From positions 1 to 64,000 of the forward strand of contig PYST01000011.1 of the NCBI GenBank assembly GCA_003049485.1: DNA of 64,000 nucleotides. Reading direction: 5' to 3'. Both the position numbers and the translations under genes were made by a program. A model generated the notes under the pieces. It had not been told where the DNA came from. It did no database searches and was given only the letters and a program-made list of their open reading frames with translations. Of the stretch, positions 22,082 to 33,211 are shown in pieces (position 1 is the stretch's first letter; the number at the start of each line of letters is the position of its first letter). This stretch comes from Ophioceras dolichostomum. Taxonomy: Eukaryota > Ascomycota > Sordariomycetes > Magnaporthales > Ophioceraceae.

Positions 22082-23068
22082 TCACTCATTAATCCTATGC
22101 AGCCACACCTCCTGCTCAGCCCTCGCGCTATACGTACTAGCGCCCAACACCTCCCTCATCTGCCCGACGCCCAGAAACATAACCTGCCGGCTCACGAACC
22201 ACCGTATGCCCTCCTCGCACGGCGGGCTCGTGAGGCTGCCCCTGTACGTCCAGAACTCGTCGAAGTGGTGTACGCTCTCCAGCGCGCGCCGCATGTCGAG
22301 CGCCACCTCCTGCTGGGTCGACTCCGTATCGTTGAATCCAATGAACGGCGTGGGCAGCTGCGCGAAGAACGTGTCGTTCGTGCTGCAGCCGCTGGGGTCC
22401 ATGCGCACCGCCAGCACGGCCTTGTCGCGCCCGGTGCTGCCGTCGACGTGCACGAGGTGCAGCTCGGATTTGGAGCGGTCCCCGCCGACGGTGTGGTCGG
22501 CGGGCGAGTGCACGTGCCAGCCCTTCAGGTAGACGGTCACGCGCTGGGGCTGCCCGCCGTTATCGTCGTCGTCGTCGTAGCTGAAGGACGGGTTCTGGTC
22601 CCACGCGCCGTCCGGGTGCGAGACGGTGAAGGCGGGGCCGTAGCCCCAGTTGTAGAAGTTGCCGATGGTGATGTTACTGTAGTTGAAGGAGAGCCGGTGG
22701 TTCAGCGAGAGGCCGTTGCTGAGGCTGAGGGCGATGGGGGATTGCTGCGTGCCTGTCTGGCAGAGGGTGTAGTCTGTGTTGAGAGTTGAGTTTCTAGAGT
22801 TAGTGCTGGCTGATGATCATGACCAATCATCACTGGCCACCACCTATCTATATGCTATCTACTACTGCTCACACGTACTTGGGTTGAGCCGTCCCCAGTT
22901 AAAGGAGAACTCGTAAGCCCAGTCCTTGTTCTTGACGATCGGAGTTTCCTGGGAGACGACTTGTCTCTTCTTCGTCTCCATGCGCTGGTGGTTTTCGTGT
23001 CTGGCGCAGGCTGTGGTCTCCGGGGCTAGAGCCAAGGTGGCAAGAAGCAGGCTTGGAAGCAGTAGCAT
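22082..23068 (-). CDS. Secreted alpha-class carbonic anhydrase
   Basis: Zinc enzyme interconverting CO2 and bicarbonate, 293 residues, predicted extracellular. Exons are 23068-22879 and 22773-22082. A signal peptide occupies about residues 1-21, and a Lys-Arg pair near 34-35 suggests a short propeptide. After the intron, NYTLCQTGTQQSPIAL gives the alpha-CA start of domain (conserved Cys and QSPI). Zinc ligands are His150 and His152 in WHVHSPADH and His172 in ELHLVHVD. The active-site wall segment FWTYRGSLTSPPCEEGIRWFV is intact, with the second disulphide Cys. A five-Asp acidic loop before QRVTVYLKG is unusual. Several N-x-S/T sites suit a secreted glycoprotein. Alpha-CAs occur in only some ascomycetes, alongside the usual beta class. 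The acceptor was chosen over an upstream TAG because only it restores the conserved frame. Confidence 0.93.
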
Positions 23069-24214
23069 TTACGCGTTTGCTGAGGGGTTTCTCGGAGCAA
23101 GGGGTATGGCATGTATCGCGGACGACAAAACTGAAACTCTGAGAATGTGTAGATGGACCCCCAATCTAGGACAGAGTTCTGGGAGGCCCTTGGGCAGAGT
23201 GCTTTTGAGGCAAACTCAGTGCCGGATTTTGCGTCTGATCTTCGGCAGCGATTTTGCGCAGGCAGTAAGTATGTCACCGGTAAGATGTCTCAGCGTGTTC
23301 GTGCACGACAGAGCAACGAACGATGGGTTGTCACTGCAGTGAATCGTGGGGTTGTGTCACCAAGAACCCTGGCCCACCTGACGACAGCCAGGGGCGAGTC
23401 AGATGGGGACAGAGTCTGCTGCAATGGCGCTTTTGGAGCCGCTTGACCGTTCTCACGACTCTCACGCCTCTTTACGAAGCAGTTCAATACCCTCAGCGGC
23501 CCGAGAAGAGCTGGCGGTGGGAGAGCGATTATCTTCCCGAGAGCGCGAGGTTTGCCACCTCGCATCACTGAAAGGCCTGAAGTTACTACGCAGTTTGTTG
23601 GTAGTAGTAAGTAAGAAGAGCGCATAATTCGAGAAAGTTTTCTTGCTTTAACCCATTGGCTGATCAATGCGTTTCCAGGATCAGCCCTGCTCGGGCCGAG
23701 GCGTTGCTGACAGGAGGGGGAACTCTTGCTTGACGTCTCGCTTTAGTCTACGCTTTAGGATGTAGCGGAGCTGGAGCTCCTAACTGGTCATGATTTGAAG
23801 CTTGCAAACTTATCGACGGGTCGAAGCATTTAAGAGGTTGCCAGCGCAGTGGTTTTGCGTGAACTCCAGGGGAAACTCACGGACTTGTGGTTGGACATAG
23901 GCCAACGGAATGGGGGCCAGACGTTGGTACTTGTGATGATGCGCTAGCTCGTAAAGAAAATCATGTACACGGTGTTGAAGAAGAAAGAAGAGAGACACAG
24001 CATTGTCAACAGCGCACCAGGCAAGAGCTCGTCACTTCTGGGTGTTTACCCAGGTATCTTTGCAGGGAAGTGACGCTGTCGTGCCATCAAACTGACTGAC
24101 CAGGCCAACACCGCAGCAAGTGCAGTGTTGTGCTGTGTGGTGGCTTGCCCCACCCGCTCAGGATAGGACCTCCTGGAGGCGGCGGTCAGACAGACAGCGT
24201 GTGCTGAATCGAGA
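23069..24214. other. Intergenic region upstream of carbonic anhydrase
   Basis: About 1.1 kb between two genes transcribed leftwards. It should hold the carbonic anhydrase promoter and the GH7 3' region. Nothing else was recognised. Confidence 0.4.
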
Positions 24215-26248
24215 TCAGACGTCGACCTTGTAGGTGCTGCCGATCGGCCCGAACCGGACGTTGGACCAGACGACCTTGGCGTTGGGGAACTCGTCCACCA
24301 CGCCGTTCGGGTCGCCGCTGTCCTGAGCACAGGGGCCGCGGGCGGCACCGGGCTGGCCCTCCTTCTCCGGCGGGTAGGTGGAGTCGAGCCAGAGCATGTT
24401 TGCGTAGTGCTGAAGGCGGGGATGAAAGGAAAACCCGTGTTAGTGCAGGGAACGCTTCCGGGTCTTACGGGTTTGTCGTGACAGGCAGGCGTGTGTGAGG
24501 AATGCGAATCATGACTTACATCGGACCAGATCGACATGACCAGTACCATGGGGATTCTGAGGGCCTCGTTGAGCTTCGGCCAGCCGCCCACTTCGTTGAA
24601 GCGGTCGTGGTCGTCGAACACGGTGAACTGGGCCTTGCAGAACTCGGGCGTGATGTGGCTGTTCTCGGACGGGATCCCTTCGAAGGTGGTCGGCGGCACC
24701 TCGTGTGCCGTGCCGCCCTGCATCAGGATCTGATACATCTTGTTCTCCTGGAAGCGAGTGATGACGCTACGACCCGGACACAACAGAGCGCCGCTGAAGT
24801 TAGCATACTTTTCTACATATGAGCTTCACTGCAGACTATTACTGGTACCAAGGTATAGTCGTGGGTCACAGAGTCAGAGTAGGCAGGGCACGTACGTGAA
24901 CTTCTTGCTTGTGTCGATGGTCTTGCCCTTGCCGTAGAAGTCGGGGTTGCCCATGCGATAGCTACAAACGACATGGAGAAGTCAGCACCCGTTAAGTCAC
25001 TTTGGAATGGGATGGTGAGTGCGAGACCGGAAAGCATGGCAGCTGTGGGAACTGCGGCAAAGAGGGCAAATAAGGGGTTTGAGCCTCACGGGTTGTAGTC
25101 ACAGCCGTTGGCATCGCAGCCGCCACCAAAGCGGTCCTCCGAATAAGTGCCACCACAGTTGTCGTCGACGCAGATATGGTAGTTGTTGTTCTCGCATGGG
25201 TGGGGCGTCAGTGCGAAGGCGTGCGCGTTGGACTCCCTAAGAGCAAGACCCAATCAGTCTCTTGCTAGCCTCGTGACGCTCCCTCAGGAGAGTTCTCGGC
25301 GTTAGGTCGAGGGTCAGGGGTCAGGGGTTCATAAGTTTTTTTACCAGACATCGATCTCAGCACAGCAGGCTCCCATGCTACCTACGCCGGCACTGGCGTC
25401 AGAATCGGACGAAGTCCAGCCCTCGACGTTGCCCTGGTCCGTCGAAGATTTGGTCAGCTTGCGTCCCCCGTGTCCTATGTCTAATTTCCACGGTCACAGC
25501 AAGGGGAGTAATGGGAATAACGAACCTTTCCACCGATGAACTTGAGATCGCGGGCGCACTGAGCGTCACAGTAGCCCGTGCCATACTTGGCTCCTGCTTT
25601 GTTGCCCGGCTCAGTAGCGAGACCCTGGATAAGATGTACCCGGTTAGCATGCAAAGTCCGTCGACCTTCGTCCCGGGACAATGTTGATCGAAAACAGACG
25701 GTTGTAGGGGCCTAGTGAGAGAAGCCTAGTCTACTTACGCCATCCTCCTTCATAGCCACGAAGTAGAGAGCACTGTTGATGCCACAATCGACAGTCGAGA
25801 GATCAACGTCGAAGGCAAATTCGTTGTTCATGAGAGTGAACATCTGGTACTTGGTGGCACTGGCCATCAGGTACATGCGAGAACCGACGTTCTTGCCGTA
25901 CTCGTGCTCCGTGACGAACTTGAGCGTCAAGGCGTTCCCGCTGGTGGAAATGCCGTACGTCTTGCTGTAGTTGACGCCTTCGACAGCACACTTCTTGGCA
26001 CAGTCGGCGTTGGTAGAGCATACGGAAGTCCAGCTGTTACCGTCGTAGCAGTTGTCGTAGCCGTCGATGTTGTGGACCCAGCGCCAGTTGGCGTCGATCA
26101 CCACTTCGCCGTTGACGTTCGAGCAGCTGCCGGAGCCCGAGCACTTCTGCCACGTCATCTTGGGGTGGGTTTCGGATTGCTCCTTGCCCACCTGCTGGGC
26201 CACAGCCATGGCCAGCATGGAGAGAGACGGGCACAGAGAACGCTTCAT
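24215..26248 (-). CDS. GH7 cellobiohydrolase (no CBM1)
   Basis: Secreted retaining glycoside hydrolase family 7 enzyme that releases cellobiose processively from reducing chain ends of cellulose. Seven exons: 26248-25739, 25624-25526, 25433-25345, 25236-25090, 24961-24896, 24766-24520 and 24409-24215; 450 residues. A signal peptide ends about residue 17 and the mature protein probably begins QQVG. The catalytic E-x-D-x-x-E motif is EIDVWE, with Glu229 (nucleophile), Asp231 and Glu234 (acid/base); intron 3 splits the Trp codon inside it. Other GH7 hallmarks: GYCDAQCARDLKFI, CCAEIDVW, HPCENNNYHIC, GCDYNPYRMG and the final SNVRFGPIGSTY. Length and loops suit a cellobiohydrolase better than an endoglucanase. 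The protein stops right after the catalytic domain, with no Ser/Thr linker or CBM1. The in-frame upstream region is rejected as start because it precedes the signal peptide. Confidence 0.95.
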
Positions 26249-26373
26249 GGTGGCGGTGGGGTTAGGGGCGTGCTGCGGAGATGGTTGGGGACGCTCACGA
26301 TTTCGCAAGGATGGGCGGTGAGGGATGGAGCTAGTGGCCTAGCCCAACGTGATAGTGGTCGCAATGTAGAGGT

Positions 26374-26380
26374 CTTATAT
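26374..26380 (-). promoter_or_regulatory. TATA-like element of the GH7 gene
   Basis: On the minus strand this reads ATATAAG, about 130 bases upstream of the GH7 ATG. No clear upstream XlnR-type GGCTAA site was seen; a GGCTAG lies at 26339-26344, but downstream of the TATA element. Confidence 0.4.
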
Positions 26381-27938
26381 GCGTGTGCTAGTCGTTTTCT
26401 CTCCGGAAAGGAGACCTTGTCCCTCGCTTAGCTTCGATTTACCACCTCAGGTGCTCTTCACGCTGTTGGGACCCAGGCAAAGGGCGATCTGCAGATTCGC
26501 TTCTGTATGCCGTCTCGTCTGATATTAGGCCAAGTGGCATGGCGACCATCGTCTTGCTCACAGTAATTAGCTTCAGGAAAGACCAAGACGGCTTTCCGCG
26601 GCCACATCCGGCCAGCGAAATGTGAAGGAAGTCGAAAAATATCACTTGCCCGCAGGAGGCACTAGCTAGAGACCGGGGGGACAGCAACGAAACCCCCTGA
26701 CTTCATTGCCCTTTGCAGGAATACTATAGGTACATTAAACATCATATCGGTGGCAGTCGAGATGCCCAGAGTTGTTTGTTGATGTTAATCATTGTGTAGA
26801 ATGCTGGAAAATTACTCCATGAATCGGACCTTCAGGCAGCCACGAGATCTTGTATTTCGTTTAGCTTGGCGACATGTAGGGGCTGTTGTGACTCGTAGGC
26901 TCACCGAGAGTCCCAGCTGCTCGCGCGAGGACTCGTGTGCCTTATCATATATAATGCAAACTGCCAAGTGCTTGACAACGGGGGGAGGCGACTGGTGTGT
27001 TGCCAGAAACATGACGGCCAAGGGATCAGAAGGTGTTGACCAAGAGCAGAGCGATGTAAGCCAAGTTCCTGGTCGAGTGGCTGTGCTTTCTCGGCGGCTC
27101 GGCGGCTCGGCGGCTAGGCGACGAGACGGATGTCTGTCTGCGAGGGTAGAGTAGAGGGAGCCCGAGCCTTCGACAATTCTTGGGTCGACCGGTTAAAGTG
27201 CGATATCGCGCTCCGTCGTGCCGAACCAGGAAGCTCCGTGACGGACGCCCAAGACGGCTGAACAAATGTGAGCCGTGTTTTCGCCAAGCGTGCCAAGAAC
27301 CTGGGCACGGAGCTGGGCTAGACGACGTTTGAGCCCGGCAGGAATTGATAAAATTCGACGGACGGCAGCGAGGGCGCCATCCGGAACATCCCTGAAGGAA
27401 GAATGAGCCTTGATCCGAGCCTGGGCTCTTTGTACGACCCTAAAACAAGGCGGCATAAAAGAATGAGGAATACTTCAGAGGCTCGATCGACTCAACGTCA
27501 TATCTTTGACTGCCCACCCGTTGGCACGTCGAAGATCACACCACTATACGCTTCGGGTCGTCCCCGTGACGCCGCCTGACGTGGACAACTTGCGTCCTTT
27601 CCTCCAGCATTAAGTACTACTACTAAGGTACTATTCAGTGGTGGGCCTTGAAAATACTAGCCACGTGAAATATCACGGTCACCTGCGGAAAAATAACTGA
27701 CAGAAACATTCAATAAGCAAACTGCATTCGTGTACATGAACCTGCTCCTGTATCCATAGCACTCAAGTTGGTATCACAAACTGGCCGTCAGCCACGCGCC
27801 TGTGCGGCATATCCCGAAATATCTGAATAGCTCCCTCCCATCCCCTGGATCATGTCTCATAACGTAAAAAAGAAAGAAAGCCCAATCCTGGAACCGAACT
27901 TCCCACCCAATCCTACCCGCATGAGCCCCTCACGTTAC
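26381..27938. other. Intergenic region with a short tandem repeat
   Basis: GH7 upstream sequence and the 3' region of the Q-rich protein gene. An eight-base CTCGGCGG unit repeats about three times at 27090-27118. No gene supported. Confidence 0.4.
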
Positions 27939-28838
27939 CTACCCCTCCATCTTCAACCAGCCGGGGTTCCCCCCCGCGGCAGGCTGCGCCTTCTTCTCCC
28001 CCCTAGTCTCCTGCTGCTTCCGCGAGGAAGAGGACGAGGACGTGGACGTCTGTTGCTCATTGTTGTGATTCCGAGCTGCCTTCTCGAAGCCGTGCAGGCG
28101 GAAGAAGTCCTGGTAGCCGTACAGCAGGTCAGGCCTGTTGGAGACGACGAGGATTTTGCCGGAATCGAGCTCGCAGGCGCAGAAATAGGTCTCGACTGGG
28201 ATGTCGCAGCCCTTGCGGAGGATGTCCCGGAGCTGGTCCCGGCTCACGAAGTCGCCGTCGCCGACGCGGAGGTGGTGTTTGAGAGAAGAAGCCCGGCCGT
28301 GGTTGGTGGTGGTGGTGGAGGTGGGGTGGTTGACGTTGCTGGGGCCGGCGGTTTGTCCATAGCCTGCCTGCTCCTGCTGCTGGTGCTGCTGGTGCTGCTG
28401 CTGGTAATGCTGCTGCTGCCTCTGCTTCCGAACCCGAGGCTGATGGGCAGAGGGAGGCGGGTGATCGGGACCCATAAGGAGTAGCTCAACGCGGCGCTTG
28501 ACACCGCCAAGCGTGATGCACTCCGGGTCGCCGGGACCAGGGTTCTTCGGATTTTCCGCGGGCTGGTTGGCGTCACTGCCGGGCGGTCCGGAGCTGGGGA
28601 GGGTGAGGTCATTTGATGGGAGGTGGGAGACAAACACTGGCGGCGGCTGGATCTGATAAGGAGGAATGGAGCTGATTGGAAGCTGATCGCTGGCCGAGTT
28701 GGTGATGATGTCCTGGGCAGCGACGCTAGCAACGCCTAGGGCGGTCGAGGGCCAGGGGCCGGGGCTCGGCCAGGTCGATGCATCCTGGGCAAAGCAGGAG
28801 AAGGAAAATGGATAAACGAACGGAGATTCGTTTGACAT
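27939..28838 (-). CDS. Uncharacterised Gln-rich protein (299 aa)
   Basis: Single-exon gene of unknown function. The start chosen is the first ATG (MSNESPF); the frame is open upstream but only from a GTG. The N-terminal half is Pro/Ser-rich and probably disordered. A short conserved-looking stretch, ECITLGGVKRRVELLLMGP, follows, then a Gln/His-rich tract at about residues 143-165. The most structured part is at about 195-260: KHHLRVGDGDFVSRDQLRDILRKG, then ETYFCACELDSGKILVVSNRPDLLYGYQDFFRLHGFEKA. The C-terminus is a Ser run and a basic tail. The DGDFV...LRDIL segment suggests a small folded domain with polar low-complexity flanks, as in fungal regulatory proteins. No signal peptide or membrane helix. 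GC-rich third positions support coding; the function is not known to me. Confidence 0.72.
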   Translation of the reverse strand: MSNESPFVYPFSFSCFAQDASTWPSPGPWPSTALGVASVAAQDIITNSASDQLPISSIPPYQIQPPPVFVSHLPSNDLTLPSSGPPGSDANQPAENPKNPGPGDPECITLGGVKRRVELLLMGPDHPPPSAHQPRVRKQRQQQHYQQQHQQHQQQEQAGYGQTAGPSNVNHPTSTTTTNHGRASSLKHHLRVGDGDFVSRDQLRDILRKGCDIPVETYFCACELDSGKILVVSNRPDLLYGYQDFFRLHGFEKAARNHNNEQQTSTSSSSSSRKQQETRGEKKAQPAAGGNPGWLKMEG

Positions 28839-31110
28839 GTTTGAACGAGCGTGATCGATCTGAGACGGACGGAAAGAGCCGTTTGCTTGCGGCACGGATG
28901 TGATGCGAGCGGTAATGACAGTGTGCTATGACCAGGGGGGAATTAATAGCAGATGGGTGTCCGGCTGACGACCTGGTAGCCGGGTCAAACGGGAAAGTTG
29001 GGGAGACTGCAAGGATGAAGGAGCGAACGAACGTGCTTGATGAGGGAAGATAAAGATGAGGGGTAGGGAACTGGGAAAGGTAACCGCGCGCACGCAAGTC
29101 TCGTGGGATGTTTGCTCCCGCGCAACGAGACAGAAAGCAGAGACAAGACGCAGATGAACATCCTGCATGGCGCCAAGGACGAATCGGAGGCTTAAACGGG
29201 AACGTGCAACCACACCTCGAACTGTTGTTTGCTCCATATCCTTCATCCAATTTTCGGCCGCCTGCAGCATCGAGCATCGAATGAATGCTCGCTCGACGGA
29301 CAGCAGCTCCGATGCAGTGCAGGACTGTGTGCAGACCACTTGACAGCTCTCCATGCCTGTATGCCACTCTACGCCCACCCACCCACTGTGCATTAGCTGC
29401 ATCGTTTGTGCCACCGGCCCAGTCGTTCCGGCGGCAAGACCGATGGATGGCGGACAGAAGCTAGGACGTTTTTTTTGATGGTGGACACATGCAGCTTCCC
29501 GCAAGGAAAGAACGTAAGAGGCGTGACATGCACCTTCCCATCACATGGCTGATGATGGCTGACAAAAACAGGATGCTCACCGAGAATTCGGAGCTGAATT
29601 CTGCGACTAGAAAGGCCCGTCATCATATTTTGCTTTTTCCCACATGCCTGGTCAGTACGAAGGTGTCACGGATGAGGCGAACTAGCTCTAGAGGCGGTGA
29701 CGATACGACGTTGCAGCGAAGTTTTGTGTAGCACTCCCTCACTGCGAGGTGGCCAAAATAAGAGAAAGGAAACAAAGGATGCTACTTGCTTTGCAACAAC
29801 TTGCATTTGGAATATTATACGTAAACTTACCTCTCATTCGCTCCAAAAAGGGGCAAAAGTTGCAGACTTGTTCGTGATCTCCTGCGCTCAGGGTTTTCAC
29901 GACCAGATCACGCCGCCGGTATTGTCCGTGACCATTGGAGAGGTCATCAGTGTCCTTGTCACAGTAGTGCCCCTACCTGCTCGTCGGCCCAATACTCGAT
30001 GCAGAAATCTGATAGGAAGAAGGGGGGCAAAGGGATCAACGCCATAGAGGCGAATGGAGAGGGGATGCCTAGAAAGGTCCAGCCCGCAGCAAGCAGGTGC
30101 TCCACGGGTGATGGGTGGATGAGTTCAAAGACCAGACTCTCTCTCCCACAGCAGGCTCATTTCTACGGTACTGATAGCGAGGATGACAGGTAAGTGCTTT
30201 CTAAGATATACACTCTCGAATTTGGGCATTGCATGCAAGACAAAAATGAGAACAACCGCCATCCTGTCAGTGCTGAGTGCTGGCCTCTAAGCAAGAGCTC
30301 ATGATTTGTGATAGTATGGACCTAGCTCTGCAATGAGAGAGCGGTTGCCTTCACTTCTTGTTTGACAGCCCGCTCCTCGTTGAGCTGCTGGCGCACCTGC
30401 ACATGAGCAGCGACATCCTCAAGAGCGGGGTTGGGGGGTCACGCCATAATGGTTGAGTGAGTGAGCGCTTCGGTGAATTATGAGTGAGCTTTGTTTTGAG
30501 GATAACCGCGTCATACCTGCCTCCTCAGCTCGTGCCGAGCACAATGCCAGCCTGTCTGGGCATAGGTCACGACCTCTCTCTCAGACTGAGCTCCGCGACC
30601 GTAAGTGCTGGTAAGATCAGGATGAATGAATGACACATATTGTTCAGATGCAGTTGAGAGAAGTCACGAGACGACTGAAGTGGGTGGAGCGGGGGGAGAT
30701 TTGAGGCAAGGTATGAGCGAATATCGAGGCTCTTCCCGCCGCCGCGATACCGGTGAGGGCTCCGAGAGGACGTAAATCAAAACAAAGGCCAGAGGGGGTC
30801 GCGTCTTTAGATTAAGTGCCCCTCACAATTATCAAATTCACTGATCGGTGGCTGGGAAATCTCATGCTCTGTTCTGCACCGGAAGGTGCGCTCAACCATA
30901 GCCGTTGACAATAGCTGTTGACAATAGGCGTCGTGAATAGGGACACTGCAATATTGTATTGAGAGCATTTCAGAAGCAAGCAGCGAAGCCCATGCCAGCG
31001 AGCTCATGCCATCTGCCTTCTTTTTAAGCAGTCAATCTGCCTCAATCCTCTCCTCAAATTTTCTCTTCTCTCCCAACTTCTCTAGCTCAGTTTTTATCTG
31101 GTCGTCCGCC
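28839..31110. other. Divergent gene-poor interval
   Basis: About 2.3 kb between divergent genes. Frames on the minus strand at 28926-29504 are probably the leader of the Q-rich gene and chance extensions. No gene, RNA or mobile element was recognised. Confidence 0.4.
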
Positions 31111-31137
31111 TTTTTTCATCCTTCGTCTTCAGACTTC

Positions 31138-31184
31138 AGATTCCCTGAGCGGCATACAAGTGTCTTTATCTTTCCAGATGCTTC
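31138..31184 (+). repeat. Upstream copy, flanking repeat block 1
   Basis: By hand alignment without gaps, 37 of 47 bases match 33080-33126; the shared core is CAAGTGTCTT and CCAGAT. It lies 393 bases before the Ulp1-like start. Confidence 0.65.
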
Positions 31185-31404
31185 TCTCTGCCTTTCTCGT
31201 CTTCTTTCGTCTCTACCTTACTCTTTGGACTTTCGTCTGCTGGTCTCTTCGGTCTTCTGGTCTTCCTTTTTTTCGCCCTTCACACTCTTTTCTAGCGTTT
31301 CGGCCCTTTCGTCTTTTTATTTACTTTCTCTCACTAGCTATTACCCGCGATCAGACCAACAGCGCAGATTCTTCTTGCGCGTACAGCTTCCTGTTCATCG
31401 CATC

Positions 31405-31430
31405 TCACTGAAGAAGTCGGCCGCCTGGTC
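31405..31430 (+). repeat. Upstream copy, flanking repeat block 2
   Basis: 20 of 26 bases match 33186-33211, with a shared GCCTGGTC end. The order of blocks 1 and 2 is the same on both sides of the gene. Confidence 0.55.
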
Positions 31431-31576
31431 ATCGCAACATCTTTCAATCGCGACACTGATTTTCACATTGCGCCTTCATTCGGCATTCCTTCAATACTGC
31501 CAGAGAGCGCTTTACTTTCATCCCGGCCTGCTTTCATCCAATATCATCACAGCGCCTTCATCCAGTATCGCCCATC

Positions 31577-32925
31577 ATGAACAAGACGATTGCTGGACCC
31601 TCTTCTTCGCGTTACGGCCTGCGCCCCCGCAAGGCCCCCGTGGCACCTCCCAAGCGCGCCCGAGTCTCAAAGAAGCGTGCTCTCATCCCTCGTCGTGCTC
31701 CCGGCCCCAACCTGTGGAGAGTCATCGACCTCACCGAGGATGACCCAGCCGTCCCCGTCCATCCCGAGCCAGTCGCCCCCCACCACCCTGCCAACTTCGA
31801 GCGCGTCCGCCTGGAAGACGTCTGGGACAGCAGGACGACCCTCAACTTCGGGGGTTGGCTCAACGACGTGATCATGCTGAGCTTCATGAGACGTCTGGCC
31901 GCCCAGGACGACACCGTCGGCTACCTCGACAGCCTCTCCCTGCAGGCCAACCGGACTCTCAGGGCCAAGAACCGGCTCTACAAGAAGATCCGCGGCCGGG
32001 ACCGGGTGCTACTGCCGGTCTGCAACCAGAGGGCCAAGCACTGGACCCTCTACGCCATCTTCCCGGGCGAGAAGACCCTCCGCCACTACGACTCCCTGTT
32101 CGACGGGGCGGGCCGCGAGGCCCCGGAGGCGATATCCGACCAGAGTATGGACGTGCTGATGTTCGCCGCCTGGCTGTACGGCGATGAGGGAGACGAGGAT
32201 CTCTGGAGCGTGCGGACCGAGCCCGTAAGTCCTTCCCCCTAATTCTACCTTGTCATCCCATCCTTTCTTGCTTCCGTCCCTTCTTGCTTCTTATACTAAT
32301 ATCTCGTTCTGTATAGTCCTACCAGCAAAAGAACGCCGACGACTGCGGCGTCTTCACGATCCGCCACGCCATGCACGTGGCGGACCGCGAAGACGTCCCG
32401 GCACGCGCGTTGGAGGCGACCGGGTACGAGCGGCCCGCGCTCCTCGACCTGCTCATGCGCCGCGGCATGCAGGAGGCGCTGTTCGCGGCCCAGCTGCCGC
32501 TGCACGGCCGGCACGGCTCGGACTGGACGGCTCGGATCTGCGCCCCGTTCGAGCTGGGCGCCTGGCCCGGCGAGATAGAGAGGGCCCTCCGGCTGCTGCC
32601 CCGCCAGCGGCGGCGGCTGGAGGAGGTCCCGGACGAGCTGTGCCGGCTGGACGAGGCGCGCGCCGTCTCGCTCAACGCGGAGGCGGCCCGGCGGCTGCAC
32701 AACATGCACCGCCGCGCCTTGTTGGTGGCGCTCAAGGCGTCCACGGCGAAGGAGGAGGGGGAGGAGGAGGGGTCGGTGGTGGTGGTGGAGAGGGAGGGGG
32801 GTGGGAACCCCTACAGCATGTGCGTAGCGCTGCTCGTCATCATCCACAAGATGGCAGAGAGGCAGGAAGTGGATCGGGAGAAGCTGGTGCGGCGGGAGAC
32901 GGAGCTGGGTTGTGTTTTTGTGTAA
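31577..32925 (+). CDS. Ulp1/SENP-type SUMO protease-like protein (peptidase C48)
   Basis: A 418-residue cysteine protease of the Ulp1 family, which processes SUMO or removes it from proteins. Exons are 31577-32224 and 32317-32925. The basic N-terminus (SKKRALIPRR) could act as a nuclear localisation signal. It is followed at residues 49-56 by VIDLTEDD, a textbook SUMO-interacting motif: hydrophobic core plus acidic flank. The protease domain begins near LNFGGWLNDVIM and contains the complete triad: His155 (RAKHWTLY), Asp172 (LRHYDSLFD) and Cys226 (NADDCGVFTIRH), with Gln219/Gln220 for the oxyanion hole. The intron falls just before the Cys segment. The C-terminal 180 residues are Arg/Glu/Leu-rich helices with a Glu run, longer than the usual Ulp1 end. 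Intactness suggests an active enzyme. Target (SUMO, Nedd8 or other) cannot be told. Similar sequence blocks flank the gene on both sides. Confidence 0.88.
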
Positions 32926-33079
32926 TCTTATGTTGGATGTTTGTATGGGTTTATGTTGTGTTTTTTCTGTGAGTTTATTTTGTTTTTTTCTGTACTTTTC
33001 TTTATTTTTTTATGTAGATTTATCCTGTATATTGTGTAGTCTTATCATGTATTATATTATCCTTCTTCTTTCATCCTTC

Positions 33080-33126
33080 AGCTTCCCGCAGCTGCTTGCA
33101 AGTGTCTTCATGTCCCCAGATACTTC
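33080..33126 (+). repeat. Downstream copy, flanking repeat block 1
   Basis: Counterpart of 31138-31184, in direct orientation, 155 bases after the Ulp1-like stop codon. Confidence 0.65.
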
Positions 33127-33185
33127 CCCTAAGACCTTCTTGCCTTCTTTCCTCTTGGCCTTGTGCCTTCTCTACTCATTCTCAG

Positions 33186-33211
33186 TCACTCAAACTGACG
33201 GCTGCCTGGTC
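33186..33211 (+). repeat. Downstream copy, flanking repeat block 2
   Basis: Counterpart of 31405-31430, in direct orientation. The spacing between blocks is about 60 bases here against about 220 upstream, so one copy has gained or lost sequence. Confidence 0.55.

Larger units (their letters stand above)
31111..31576 (+). promoter_or_regulatory. Long pyrimidine-rich leader of the Ulp1-like gene
   Basis: A C/T-rich coding-strand tract of more than 400 bases runs up to the Ulp1-like ATG. It yields a long Ser/Phe/Leu-rich open frame by composition only. Two blocks of it reappear downstream of the gene. Confidence 0.5.

Noticed and set aside
26339..26344. GGCTAG on the minus strand near the GH7 start, like an XlnR site
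   Set aside because: It lies between the TATA element and the ATG, and single hexamers are too common to support a regulatory claim.
31006..31576. Ser/Phe/Leu-rich plus-strand frame upstream of the Ulp1-like gene
   Set aside because: Explained by pyrimidine-rich leader composition; it continues out of frame into the real gene.
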